The notes under the pieces are model-generated. The model did no database searches. It saw nothing but the letters and a program-made list of their open reading frames with translations, and was not told the DNA's origin. A program made the translations under genes and the position numbers. A DNA stretch of 10,760 bases from JACMLD01 sp036500065. Its GTDB lineage: Bacteria; Bacteroidota; Bacteroidia; Chitinophagales; Chitinophagaceae. Positions 5,767 through 10,760 of the stretch are shown here, in pieces (position 1 is the first letter of the stretch; the number at the start of each line of letters is the position of its first letter). The DNA lies in the NCBI GenBank assembly GCA_036500065.1, contig DASYCT010000067.1:1-10760 (forward strand), written 5' to 3'.

Positions 5767-6873
5767 TTAGCGATTCCCGCGTATCGTGGCAATAAACTGG
5801 TCGAATAGGTAACGGCTGTCATGCGGGCCGGGGGTCGCTTCGGGGTGATACTGCACCGAGAAAGCCGGTTTATCCTTCAGCCGGATGCCTTCGATCGACT
5901 GGTCGTTGAGGTTCACATGCGTCACTTCGACATTGGCCGCTTTTTTCACTGCTTCGGGGTCTACTCCGAAACCGTGGTTTTGCGTGGTTATCTCGCTTTT
6001 ACCGGTCACCAGGTTTTTTACCGGGTGGTTCAGCCCACGATGCCCGTGGTGCATTTTAAAGGTCGGTATGCCATTGGCCAGCGCCAGCAACTGGTGACCG
6101 AGGCAGATGCCGAATACCGGCTTATTTTCTTCCAGGATACCTTTTACGGTGCTGATGGCATAATCCATCGCGGCCGGGTCGCCCGGGCCGTTGGAAATAA
6201 AATAACCGTTGGGCTTAAAGGCTTTCAGTTCGGCCACCCCTGTTTTGGCGGGGAAGACCTTTACAAAGGCGCCGCGCTCCACCATGCAGTTCAGGATATT
6301 CTTCTTGATGCCATAATCCATGACGGCTATCCTTACATCGCTTTTAGCATCGCCCATTTCATAAGTACTGGCAGTGGAAACATGGCTGGCCAGTTCCAGC
6401 CCGCTCATATCGGGCACTTTTGCCAATTGTTTTTTCAATTCTTCCACATCAGTGATTTCCGAAGAAATAATACAGTTCATCGCGCCTTTTAAACGCACAT
6501 GTTCCACCAGCGCGCGGGTATCCACGCCTTCGATACACACAATCTTTTGTTGTTTCAGGTATTCGTCGAGCGAACCATTGGCCGTTTTGCGGCTGAACTT
6601 CTCTTCCAGGTTGCGGCCTATAAGGCCTTTTATCTTTACGCCGCCCGACTCCACATCGCTTTCCTTTACACCGTAATTGCCGATATGCGCATTGTTCATG
6701 ATCAGCACCTGCCCGTAATAGCTTGGGTCGGTAAAGACTTCCTGGTAGCCCGTCATACCGGTATTGAAGCAAATCTCACCGGTAGCGGTGCCAATGGTGC
6801 CGAAAGCCTGTCCGTAATGCAGGGTGCCGTCCTGGAGCAATAAGATGGCGCTGTGTTGTTGGGTAGTAGCCAT
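5767..6873 (-). CDS. carA: Carbamoyl-phosphate synthase small (glutaminase) subunit
   Basis: A 368-residue subunit that hydrolyses glutamine and passes ammonia to CarB for carbamoyl phosphate, feeding pyrimidine and arginine synthesis. CarB is not in the window. The start at 6873 (MATTQQHSAILLL) fits the family; the frame stays open to 6915 but adds an atypical tail. Residues 1-140 are the CPSase small-chain domain with NTGMTGYQE and GVDTRALV. Residues about 180-365 are a class I glutamine amidotransferase: SNGPGDP, GICLGHQ with catalytic Cys257, TTQNHGF, and QYHPEATPGP with His343 and Glu345. The triad is intact. Placement after rplQ is, from memory, a recurring arrangement in Bacteroidota. 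A strong terminator and a palindromic repeat lie between, so carA probably has its own promoter, which I could not identify. Confidence 0.97.
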   Translation of the reverse strand: MATTQQHSAILLLQDGTLHYGQAFGTIGTATGEICFNTGMTGYQEVFTDPSYYGQVLIMNNAHIGNYGVKESDVESGGVKIKGLIGRNLEEKFSRKTANGSLDEYLKQQKIVCIEGVDTRALVEHVRLKGAMNCIISSEITDVEELKKQLAKVPDMSGLELASHVSTASTYEMGDAKSDVRIAVMDYGIKKNILNCMVERGAFVKVFPAKTGVAELKAFKPNGYFISNGPGDPAAMDYAISTVKGILEENKPVFGICLGHQLLALANGIPTFKMHHGHRGLNHPVKNLVTGKSEITTQNHGFGVDPEAVKKAANVEVTHVNLNDQSIEGIRLKDKPAFSVQYHPEATPGPHDSRYLFDQFIATIRGNR

Positions 6874-6943
6874 GTTCAGTTTAAAAAGTTTTGCAAAGAA
6901 AAGTAATTCATCCAATCACGAAGTCACTATTTTTTCACACTTG

Positions 6944-7066
6944 GCGATAAAGGGTGAGCCGCCCCTGAAGGGCGACCCACCCTTTATCGCTGCGAAATGG
7001 CGGCTCGCTCTTCATCGCTGCGAGATGGTGGGTCGCCCTTCAGGGGCGGCTCACCATCTCGCAGCG
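6944..7066. repeat. Composite palindromic repeat (REP/BIME-like)
   Basis: Two long hairpins sit side by side. The first (6944-6990) has a perfect 13-bp outer stem, two interior mismatches and five more pairs around a 5-base loop. The second (7016-7066) has a perfect 15-bp outer stem and a core that pairs fully if G-U is allowed on the plus strand. The 29-base cores (6953-6981 and 7027-7055) are exact reverse complements of each other, while the outer arms differ in sequence but remain self-complementary. A 15-base direct repeat (6986-7000 and 7014-7028, one mismatch) links them. The element lies between the rplQ terminator and carA. Such architecture is typical of non-coding REP-type repeats moved by a Y1 transposase encoded elsewhere; that identity is inferred. 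Confidence 0.8.
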
Positions 7067-7070
7067 GCAC

Positions 7071-7103
7071 AAAAAAAAGCGGGACGATCAACAGTCCCGC
7101 TTT
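7071..7103 (-). terminator. Intrinsic terminator of the ribosomal-protein operon
   Basis: AAAGCGGGAC (7076-7085) and GTCCCGCTTT (7094-7103) form a perfect 10-bp stem with an 8-base loop. On the minus strand the GC stem is followed by eight T (7078-7071). It begins 22 bases after the rplQ stop and closes the operon. Confidence 0.92.
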
Positions 7104-7125
7104 ACTATAAAAGAGCTTTAAATGC

Positions 7126-7632
7126 TTATCCTTTCGCTTTTTTAGCGGGTGCTTCGGCGGCAGGAGCAGCTTCCACCTTCTCATCGGAGGCTTCGGTTGC
7201 TTTTTTCTTGTTGCTTCCGCGGCGTGTTCTTTTAGCGGGTTCAGCCTTGGCGTCAACGCCTTTGCCGTACACTTCGTTAAAGTCCACCAGCTCAATCAGG
7301 GCCTGGTCGGCGTTATCGCCTACACGGGCAGCCAGCTTGATGATACGGGTATAGCCACCGGGACGGCCGCCCACCTTAGGGCTAATCACGTCAAATAATT
7401 CTTTGATGGCCTCTTTATCCTGCAGCTTGCTGAATACGATACGACGCTGGTGCGTGCTGTTTTCTTTCGATTTGGTTACCAGGGGTTCTACATACACTCT
7501 CAGCGCTTTGGCTTTTGCAAGGGTAGTAACGATCCTTTTGTGCTCGATGAGCTGGCAGGCCAGGTTGCTCAGCAACGCCTTTCTGTGAGAGGCGGTGCGG
7601 CTGAGGTTTTTAATTTTGTCTCCGTGACGCAT
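7126..7632 (-). CDS. rplQ: 50S ribosomal protein L17
   Basis: A 168-residue large-subunit protein, last gene of the ribosomal operon. The core domain (residues 1 to about 118) shows the L17 signature: MRHGDKIKNLSR, HRKALLSNLACQLIEHKRI, and GGRPGGYTRI at 88-97. Residues about 121-168 form a tail rich in Lys, Ala, Glu and Arg that is absent from the shorter E. coli protein (127 residues) and is usual in Bacteroidota; it is probably disordered and may contact rRNA. The gene is separated from rpoA by 94 bases containing two hairpins and is followed by the operon terminator. Confidence 0.98.
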   Translation of the reverse strand: MRHGDKIKNLSRTASHRKALLSNLACQLIEHKRIVTTLAKAKALRVYVEPLVTKSKENSTHQRRIVFSKLQDKEAIKELFDVISPKVGGRPGGYTRIIKLAARVGDNADQALIELVDFNEVYGKGVDAKAEPAKRTRRGSNKKKATEASDEKVEAAPAAEAPAKKAKG

Positions 7633-7653
7633 GACGTTTAATTTTTATAATTC

Positions 7654-7680
7654 GGCTGCACCGTGTCAGGAATTGCAGCC
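7654..7680 (-). promoter_or_regulatory. Stem-loop upstream of rplQ
   Basis: GGCTGCA (7654-7660) pairs exactly with TGCAGCC (7674-7680); the loop can add an inner CC/GG pair. It ends 21 bases before the rplQ start codon, so in the mRNA it is well placed to influence L17 translation or transcript processing. No known leader motif was recognised. Confidence 0.5.
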
Positions 7681-7695
7681 TACTGTTAAATAGAA

Positions 7696-7719
7696 GAACC
7701 TCTCCCTATGGAGAGGTTC
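7696..7719 (-). terminator. Strong stem-loop after rpoA, possible attenuator or processing site
   Basis: GAACCTCTCC (7696-7705) and GGAGAGGTTC (7710-7719) form a perfect 10-bp stem with a 4-base loop, starting 7 bases past the rpoA stop. On the minus strand a modest T-rich run (TTCTATTT) follows. It could cause partial termination before rplQ or protect the rpoA mRNA end. Because rplQ lies just downstream, full termination is unlikely unless rplQ has its own promoter. Confidence 0.55.
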
Positions 7720-7726
7720 CGATTAA

Positions 7727-8728
7727 TCACAAATCTTCTTTGTCGAGACCCAGTTTGCTCAAATCCATACCGAAATGCAAGCCTCTTTCGCCCAGGACCT
7801 GTTCGATTTCCGCGAGTGACTTCTGACCGAAGTTGCGGAATTTCATCAGGTCTTCCTGTTCGTACTGTACCAGTTCGCTCAGGGAGTTGATTTTGGCTGC
7901 TTTCAGGCAGTTGAAAGCGCGTACGGAAAGATCGAGGTCTTCCAGCGGCGTCTTCAGGATCTTGCGCAGTTGCAGGGTTTGTTCGTCCACCAGGTCCTCT
8001 TTCTTTTCTTCCTTATTGTCGAACGTGATGTTTTCATCGGTGATGATCATCAGGTGCTGAATAAGGATACGGGAAGCCTGTTTAACGGCTTCTTCGGGGT
8101 GGATGGTACCGTCGGTAGCGACTTCCATGATCAGTTTCTCGTAATCGGTGCGCTGTTCTACCCGGGTATTTTCGATGGTGTACTTAACGTTCTTGATGGG
8201 AGTGTAAATAGAGTCGATGGGAATAAAGCCCAAAGGAGCATCTTTTACCTTGTTATCTTCCGCGGGCACATAGCCGCGTCCCTTGCCGATGGTGATTTCG
8301 ATGTCCAGTTTGGAACTCGAATCCATCGTGCATATCAGCAATTCCGGGTTCATCACCTGGAAGCTTTGTGTACCTTCCTGGATCATGCCGGCAGTGAATT
8401 CAGTCTTGCCCTTTACATGGAGCGTGACTTTTTCATTGGCGACCTCATGGTCCACGTTTTTCCTGAAACGAACCTGCTTCAGGTTTAAGATGATTTCGGT
8501 AACATCTTCTGTCACCCCTTTCATCGTAGCAAATTCATGCTCCACACCCTCGATCCTGATACCCACAATAGCATACCCTTCCAAAGAGCTGAGTAACACC
8601 CTGCGCAAAGCGTTACCGATGGTTACTGCGTAACCGGGCTCCAACGGACGGAATTCAAACTGAGCTTCAAAATCAGTTGCTTTCTGCAACACAATCTTGT
8701 CAGGTTTCTGGAAATTTAAAATGGCCAT
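7727..8728 (-). CDS. rpoA: DNA-directed RNA polymerase alpha subunit
   Basis: A 333-residue subunit that dimerises to start assembly of RNA polymerase and contacts upstream promoter DNA and activators. The N-terminal domain (about 1-235) has the expected RPLEPGYAVTIGNALRRVLL segment (27-46) and GYVPAED (152-158). An acidic-basic linker (about 236-250) follows, then the C-terminal domain (about 255-320) with LDLSVRAFNCLKAA, where Arg270 corresponds to the DNA-contacting Arg265 of E. coli, and NFGQKSLAEI. The length is normal. It sits 61 bases after rpsD and 94 before rplQ, the usual alpha-operon order. A 12-base palindrome (TTGAAATTTCAA, 8731-8742) lies just upstream of its start. Confidence 0.99.
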   Translation of the reverse strand: MAILNFQKPDKIVLQKATDFEAQFEFRPLEPGYAVTIGNALRRVLLSSLEGYAIVGIRIEGVEHEFATMKGVTEDVTEIILNLKQVRFRKNVDHEVANEKVTLHVKGKTEFTAGMIQEGTQSFQVMNPELLICTMDSSSKLDIEITIGKGRGYVPAEDNKVKDAPLGFIPIDSIYTPIKNVKYTIENTRVEQRTDYEKLIMEVATDGTIHPEEAVKQASRILIQHLMIITDENITFDNKEEKKEDLVDEQTLQLRKILKTPLEDLDLSVRAFNCLKAAKINSLSELVQYEQEDLMKFRNFGQKSLAEIEQVLGERGLHFGMDLSKLGLDKEDL

Positions 8729-8789
8729 ATTTGAAATTTCAATTTTTGAATGATGAATACGTTTCGATAGCTAGTCTTCAATGGGGCCT

Positions 8790-9395
8790 TTACTTCGAAT
8801 ACAATTCAACAATTAACTGCTCCTTAATGTTCTCAGGAACGCTTTCACGCTCTGGATAACCGATAAAAGTACCGGTCAGTTCGGATTCGTTCCAGTCAAT
8901 CCAGTTAAACTTGGGGTTTTTACCCTTTACCTGGCTGGTAATGCCGGTAAGACCCTGTGTTTTCTCTTTCAGGCTGATGATATCGCCCGGTTTCAGCTGG
9001 AAAGAAGGCGTATTTACCACATCCCCGTTGACGGTGATATGTTTGTGACTTACCAATTGACGTGCGGCGGGGCGCGAAGGAGCGATGCCGAGGCGGAATA
9101 CGGTGTTGTCGAGACGGGCTTCGAGCAGCTTGATCAGGTTTTCACCGGTGATGCCCTTACGGCGGGAAGCTTCTTCGAAGGTCTTACGGAACTGGCGTTC
9201 GAGCACACCATACGTATACTTTGCTTTTTGCTTTTCGCGCAACTGGAGGGCATATTCACCCAGGGTTTTGCGTTTGCGCTGTGCACCGTGCTGACCGGGA
9301 GGGTTGCTGTTTTTGTTCAACCACTTACCGTTGCCTAAGATAGGCTCGCCGAACATACGGGAGATTTTGGTCTTTGGACCAGTGTAACGTGCCAT
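8790..9395 (-). CDS. rpsD: 30S ribosomal protein S4
   Basis: A 201-residue primary 16S rRNA-binding protein that nucleates small-subunit assembly. The N-terminus (MARYTGPKTKISRMFGEPI) lacks the four-cysteine zinc knuckle found in some S4 proteins, so this is the zinc-free form. The S4 RNA-binding domain covers about residues 93-155, with LDNTVFRLGIAPSRPAARQLVSHKHITVNG as its core. The C-terminal VPENIKEQLIVELYSK is typical of Bacteroidota S4. In E. coli, S4 represses its own operon through the rpsM leader; the hairpins between rpsM, rpsK and rpsD here are possible counterparts, but no known S4 binding motif was recognised. Confidence 0.98.
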   Translation of the reverse strand: MARYTGPKTKISRMFGEPILGNGKWLNKNSNPPGQHGAQRKRKTLGEYALQLREKQKAKYTYGVLERQFRKTFEEASRRKGITGENLIKLLEARLDNTVFRLGIAPSRPAARQLVSHKHITVNGDVVNTPSFQLKPGDIISLKEKTQGLTGITSQVKGKNPKFNWIDWNESELTGTFIGYPERESVPENIKEQLIVELYSK

Positions 9396-9420
9396 AGTAT
9401 TATTTTGATTTTTTAATGAC

Positions 9421-9459
9421 GGTACACAATCAGTAAAAATCTAAAATCAATTGTGTACC
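9421..9459 (-). promoter_or_regulatory. 10-bp perfect stem-loop upstream of rpsD
   Basis: GGTACACAAT (9421-9430) pairs exactly with ATTGTGTACC (9450-9459) around a 19-base AT-rich loop. It lies 25 bases before the rpsD start codon on the minus strand. It may act in the mRNA as a leader structure for S4 or as a DNA operator; neither can be decided from sequence. Confidence 0.55.
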
Positions 9460-9474
9460 CGGTTATAAATATGG

Positions 9475-9494
9475 AATTGCCGTTGCCGGCAATT
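9475..9494 (-). promoter_or_regulatory. Stem-loop with GNRA tetraloop after rpsK
   Basis: AATTGCCG and CGGCAATT form a perfect 8-bp stem. In the minus-strand RNA the loop reads GCAA, a GNRA tetraloop, giving a very stable hairpin 3 bases after the rpsK stop. Only a weak T-rich run follows, so it is a better candidate for an mRNA processing or stability element than for a terminator. Confidence 0.55.
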
Positions 9495-9497
9495 TCA

Positions 9498-9908
9498 TTA
9501 TACTCTTCTTTTCTTCGGAGGACGGCAGCCGTTGTGCGGCAAAGGCGTCACATCCTTAATCATAACGATTTCGATACCGGATTGTGCCAGTGCCCTGATA
9601 GCGCCTTCACGGCCTGAACCGGGTCCTTTCACAAATACATCTACTTTCTTCAGACCTGCGTCCATTGCTGTCTTAGCGGCATCGGAAGAAGCCATCTGCG
9701 CTGCATAGGGCGTATTCTTCTTGGAACCTTTAAAACCCATTTTACCGGCGGAAGACCAGGAAATAACCTGTCCCTGCTTGTTGGTCAGGCTGACGATGAT
9801 GTTGTTAAAACTGGCGGTAATGTGTGCATCGCCATAAGAATCTACTTTTACGATTCTTTTCTTTGCGGCCGCCTTTGGACTGGAAGCCTGCTGCTGTGCT
9901 TTTGCCAT
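9498..9908 (-). CDS. rpsK: 30S ribosomal protein S11
   Basis: A 136-residue small-subunit protein located on the platform near the Shine-Dalgarno cleft. After a short Gln/Lys/Ala-rich head (residues 1-18), the S11 core begins with GDAHITASFNNIIVSLT and includes SSAGKMGFKGSKKNTPYAAQ, VKGPGSGREGAIRAL and the C-terminal signature TPLPHNGCRPPKKRRV. All conserved segments are present and the length is normal. It is separated from rpsM by 129 bases, long for this operon and structured, and from rpsD by 102 bases with two hairpins. Confidence 0.98.
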   Translation of the reverse strand: MAKAQQQASSPKAAAKKRIVKVDSYGDAHITASFNNIIVSLTNKQGQVISWSSAGKMGFKGSKKNTPYAAQMASSDAAKTAMDAGLKKVDVFVKGPGSGREGAIRALAQSGIEIVMIKDVTPLPHNGCRPPKKRRV

Positions 9909-9948
9909 AATTCGTTTAAGGTAATCGTGCTTTTATAAAATAAAATCC

Positions 9949-9964
9949 CCCCGTTTTACCGGGG
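9949..9964 (-). terminator. Terminator-like hairpin in front of rpsK, possible attenuator
   Basis: CCCCG (9949-9953) and CGGGG (9960-9964) form a 5-bp GC stem with a 6-base loop. On the minus strand it is followed by two G and then a T-rich run (ATTTTATTTTAT). It lies about 40 bases before the rpsK start, inside the operon. The stem is short, so partial termination or attenuation is the more likely role if it acts at all. Confidence 0.4.
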
Positions 9965-9969
9965 CGACC

Positions 9970-10015
9970 CTGTTCCGACCCTCCTCCCGCACCGGGGTAT
10001 CCGCAATCAGAACAG
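9970..10015 (-). promoter_or_regulatory. Nested stem-loop between rpsM and rpsK
   Basis: CTGTTC (9970-9975) pairs with GAACAG (10010-10015), with two further pairs inside after a mismatch. The enclosed sequence forms a second hairpin, CCCG (9986-9989) with CGGG (9993-9996). With the terminator-like hairpin at 9949-9964 next to it, the gap resembles a structured leader for rpsK and following genes. No known family was recognised. Confidence 0.45.
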
Positions 10016-10037
10016 TGATAATGGTGCGTATCTACTT

Positions 10038-10418
10038 CTATTTCTTAGCTACTTTCTTCTTACCGGCAACCGTCTTCCTCTTACCCTTTCTTGTACGGCT
10101 GTTGGTGCGGGTGCGCTGACCGCGAACGGGCAGACCCTTACGATGGCGCAGGCCACGATAGCAGGCGATATCAAGCAAACGCTTGATGCTCATCTGTACT
10201 TCAGAACGCAGCTGGCCTTCTACTTTAAACTCATTGGTAATGATGTTACGGATGGCAGTCAGCTCATCATCGTCCCACTGGTTCACTTTCTTGTTTACAT
10301 CAATACCCGCTTTACCTAAAATATATTTAGCAGTAGAGGGACCAATACCGAAGATATAGGTCAGGCCTATTTCTCCTCTTTTATTCTTTGGTAAATCAAC
10401 ACCGGCAATACGAGCCAT
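10038..10418 (-). CDS. rpsM: 30S ribosomal protein S13
   Basis: A 126-residue protein of the small-subunit head that contacts 23S rRNA and L5 at the subunit bridge and touches P-site tRNA with its C-terminal tail. The N-terminus MARIAGVDLPKNKRGEIGLTYIFGIG holds the helix-hairpin-helix segment. The signature RGLRHRKGLPVRGQRTRTNSRTRKG lies at about residues 89-113, followed by a very basic tail ending KKKVAKK. The length and order (after rpmJ, before rpsK) are as expected. Confidence 0.98.
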   Translation of the reverse strand: MARIAGVDLPKNKRGEIGLTYIFGIGPSTAKYILGKAGIDVNKKVNQWDDDELTAIRNIITNEFKVEGQLRSEVQMSIKRLLDIACYRGLRHRKGLPVRGQRTRTNSRTRKGKRKTVAGKKKVAKK

Positions 10419-10461
10419 ACTTTTATTGTTTGTTCTTGTTAATTACTTCTTGTTGGTTAAA

Positions 10462-10578
10462 TTATCCCTGGCGCTGCTTAAAGCGGGGATTCTTCTTGTT
10501 GATGATGTACAGCTTTCCCTTTCTTCTCACAATCTTGCAATCAACACTGCGTTTTTTAATGGATGCTCTGACTTTCAT
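10462..10578 (-). CDS. rpmJ: 50S ribosomal protein L36
   Basis: A 38-residue gene easily missed by length filters. Reading from ATG at 10578-10576 the product starts MKVRASIKKRSVDCKIVRRK and ends NPRFKQRQG before TAA at 10464-10462, which is the conserved L36 sequence. Only Cys14 of the four zinc ligands of the zinc-binding form is kept, so this is the zinc-free type. It lies 11 bases after infA and 43 before rpsM, the standard order. Confidence 0.97.
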   Translation of the reverse strand: MKVRASIKKRSVDCKIVRRKGKLYIINKKNPRFKQRQG

Positions 10579-10589
10579 ATTCGTTTTAT

Positions 10590-10760
10590 TTACTTATACC
10601 TGAATATAATTCTGCCCCTGCTCAAATCGTACGGGCTCATTTCCACCCCCACTTTATCCCCCGGCAGAATGCGGATGTAATTCATCCTCATTTTTCCCGA
10701 AATAGTGGCCAGGATTTCGTGCCCATTCTCCAGTTTTACCTTGAACATGGCGTTGCTTAA
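10590..10760 (-). CDS. infA: Translation initiation factor IF-1 (C-terminal part)
   Basis: The frame enters at the right edge and runs 56 codons to TAA at 10592-10590. The translation begins LSNAMFKVKLENGHEILA and includes GKMRMNYIRILPGDKV and a final SPYDLSRGRIIFRYK, which is the IF-1 OB fold. IF-1 is about 72 residues, so roughly 16 N-terminal residues lie beyond the window. IF-1 binds the A site of the 30S subunit and helps IF-2 and IF-3 during initiation. It is the first visible gene of the ribosomal operon here, 11 bases before rpmJ. Confidence 0.97.
   Translation of the reverse strand, partial: LSNAMFKVKLENGHEILATISGKMRMNYIRILPGDKVGVEMSPYDLSRGRIIFRYK

Noticed and set aside
5821..6492. 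223-codon plus-strand frame opposite carA
   Set aside because: carA is certain from its catalytic motifs; this antisense frame is a by-product of its codon usage.
6874..6915. N-terminal extension of carA
   Set aside because: The 14 extra residues (MDELLFFAKLFKLN) are not typical of CarA, and the internal Met gives the usual family N-terminus.
6944..7066. CRISPR array or riboswitch as explanation for the repeats
   Set aside because: There are only two cores in opposite orientation with no regular spacers, and no known aptamer consensus is visible.
6824..7354. 176-codon plus-strand frame spanning the palindromic repeat and parts of carA and rplQ
   Set aside because: It runs through the repeat, the terminator and the antisense of two genes, so it cannot be a real coding region.
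7970..8488. 172-codon plus-strand frame opposite rpoA
   Set aside because: Shadow of a certain housekeeping gene, without domain or start signals.
8731..8742. 12-base palindrome TTGAAATTTCAA upstream of rpoA as an operator
   Set aside because: It is AT-rich and short, without second copy or promoter context; noted in the rpoA entry only.

Overview
The window looks chromosomal and comes from a member of the Bacteroidota, most likely a Chitinophagaceae-like genus. The evidence is a DUF4270-type lipoprotein, Kelch and outer-membrane proteins with Bacteroidota sequence style, L17 with a long Lys/Ala tail, -7 promoter boxes of the Bacteroidota type TAnnTTTG, and no clear Shine-Dalgarno sites. I assigned the taxon from family recognition only and ran no search.

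Left part (1-4230): a divergent pair of envelope transcription units. On the minus strand, a six-bladed Kelch lipoprotein gene overlaps by 8 bases the start of a small membrane-anchored protein that runs off the left edge. On the plus strand, a DUF4270 lipoprotein gene is followed 8 bases later by an outer-membrane beta-barrel gene. The two units share a 527-base upstream region. All four products are predicted to be exported or membrane-attached, so they may form one uncharacterised cell-surface module.

Middle (4231-6873): a 475-base non-coding stretch holds G/C-rich palindromes, a minus-strand intrinsic terminator, two DnaA-box-like sequences, a 20-base palindrome and a good promoter. It is followed by a secreted parvulin-type prolyl isomerase (plus strand). 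Its stop codon directly abuts the stop of aroQ (shikimate pathway) on the minus strand. aroQ lies 8 bases downstream of carA (carbamoyl phosphate synthesis). I see no terminator between the convergent genes. The first minus-strand terminator past aroQ is about 920 bases further on, so the carA-aroQ transcript may run antisense through the isomerase gene.

Right part (6874-10760, minus strand): the end of the large ribosomal-protein operon in the order infA (partial), rpmJ, rpsM, rpsK, rpsD, rpoA, rplQ, closed by a strong intrinsic terminator. Between that terminator and carA lies a 123-base composite of two hairpins sharing an inverted 29-base core, resembling a REP/BIME-type repeat. Three of the gaps inside the ribosomal operon (rpsM-rpsK, rpsK-rpsD, rpoA-rplQ) contain perfect stem-loops, possible attenuation or processing sites.

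No CRISPR array, tRNA, rRNA, transposase or phage gene is visible. The ribosomal, carA and aroQ genes are ordinary. The less ordinary material is the envelope module, the palindromic repeats and the RNA structures between genes.
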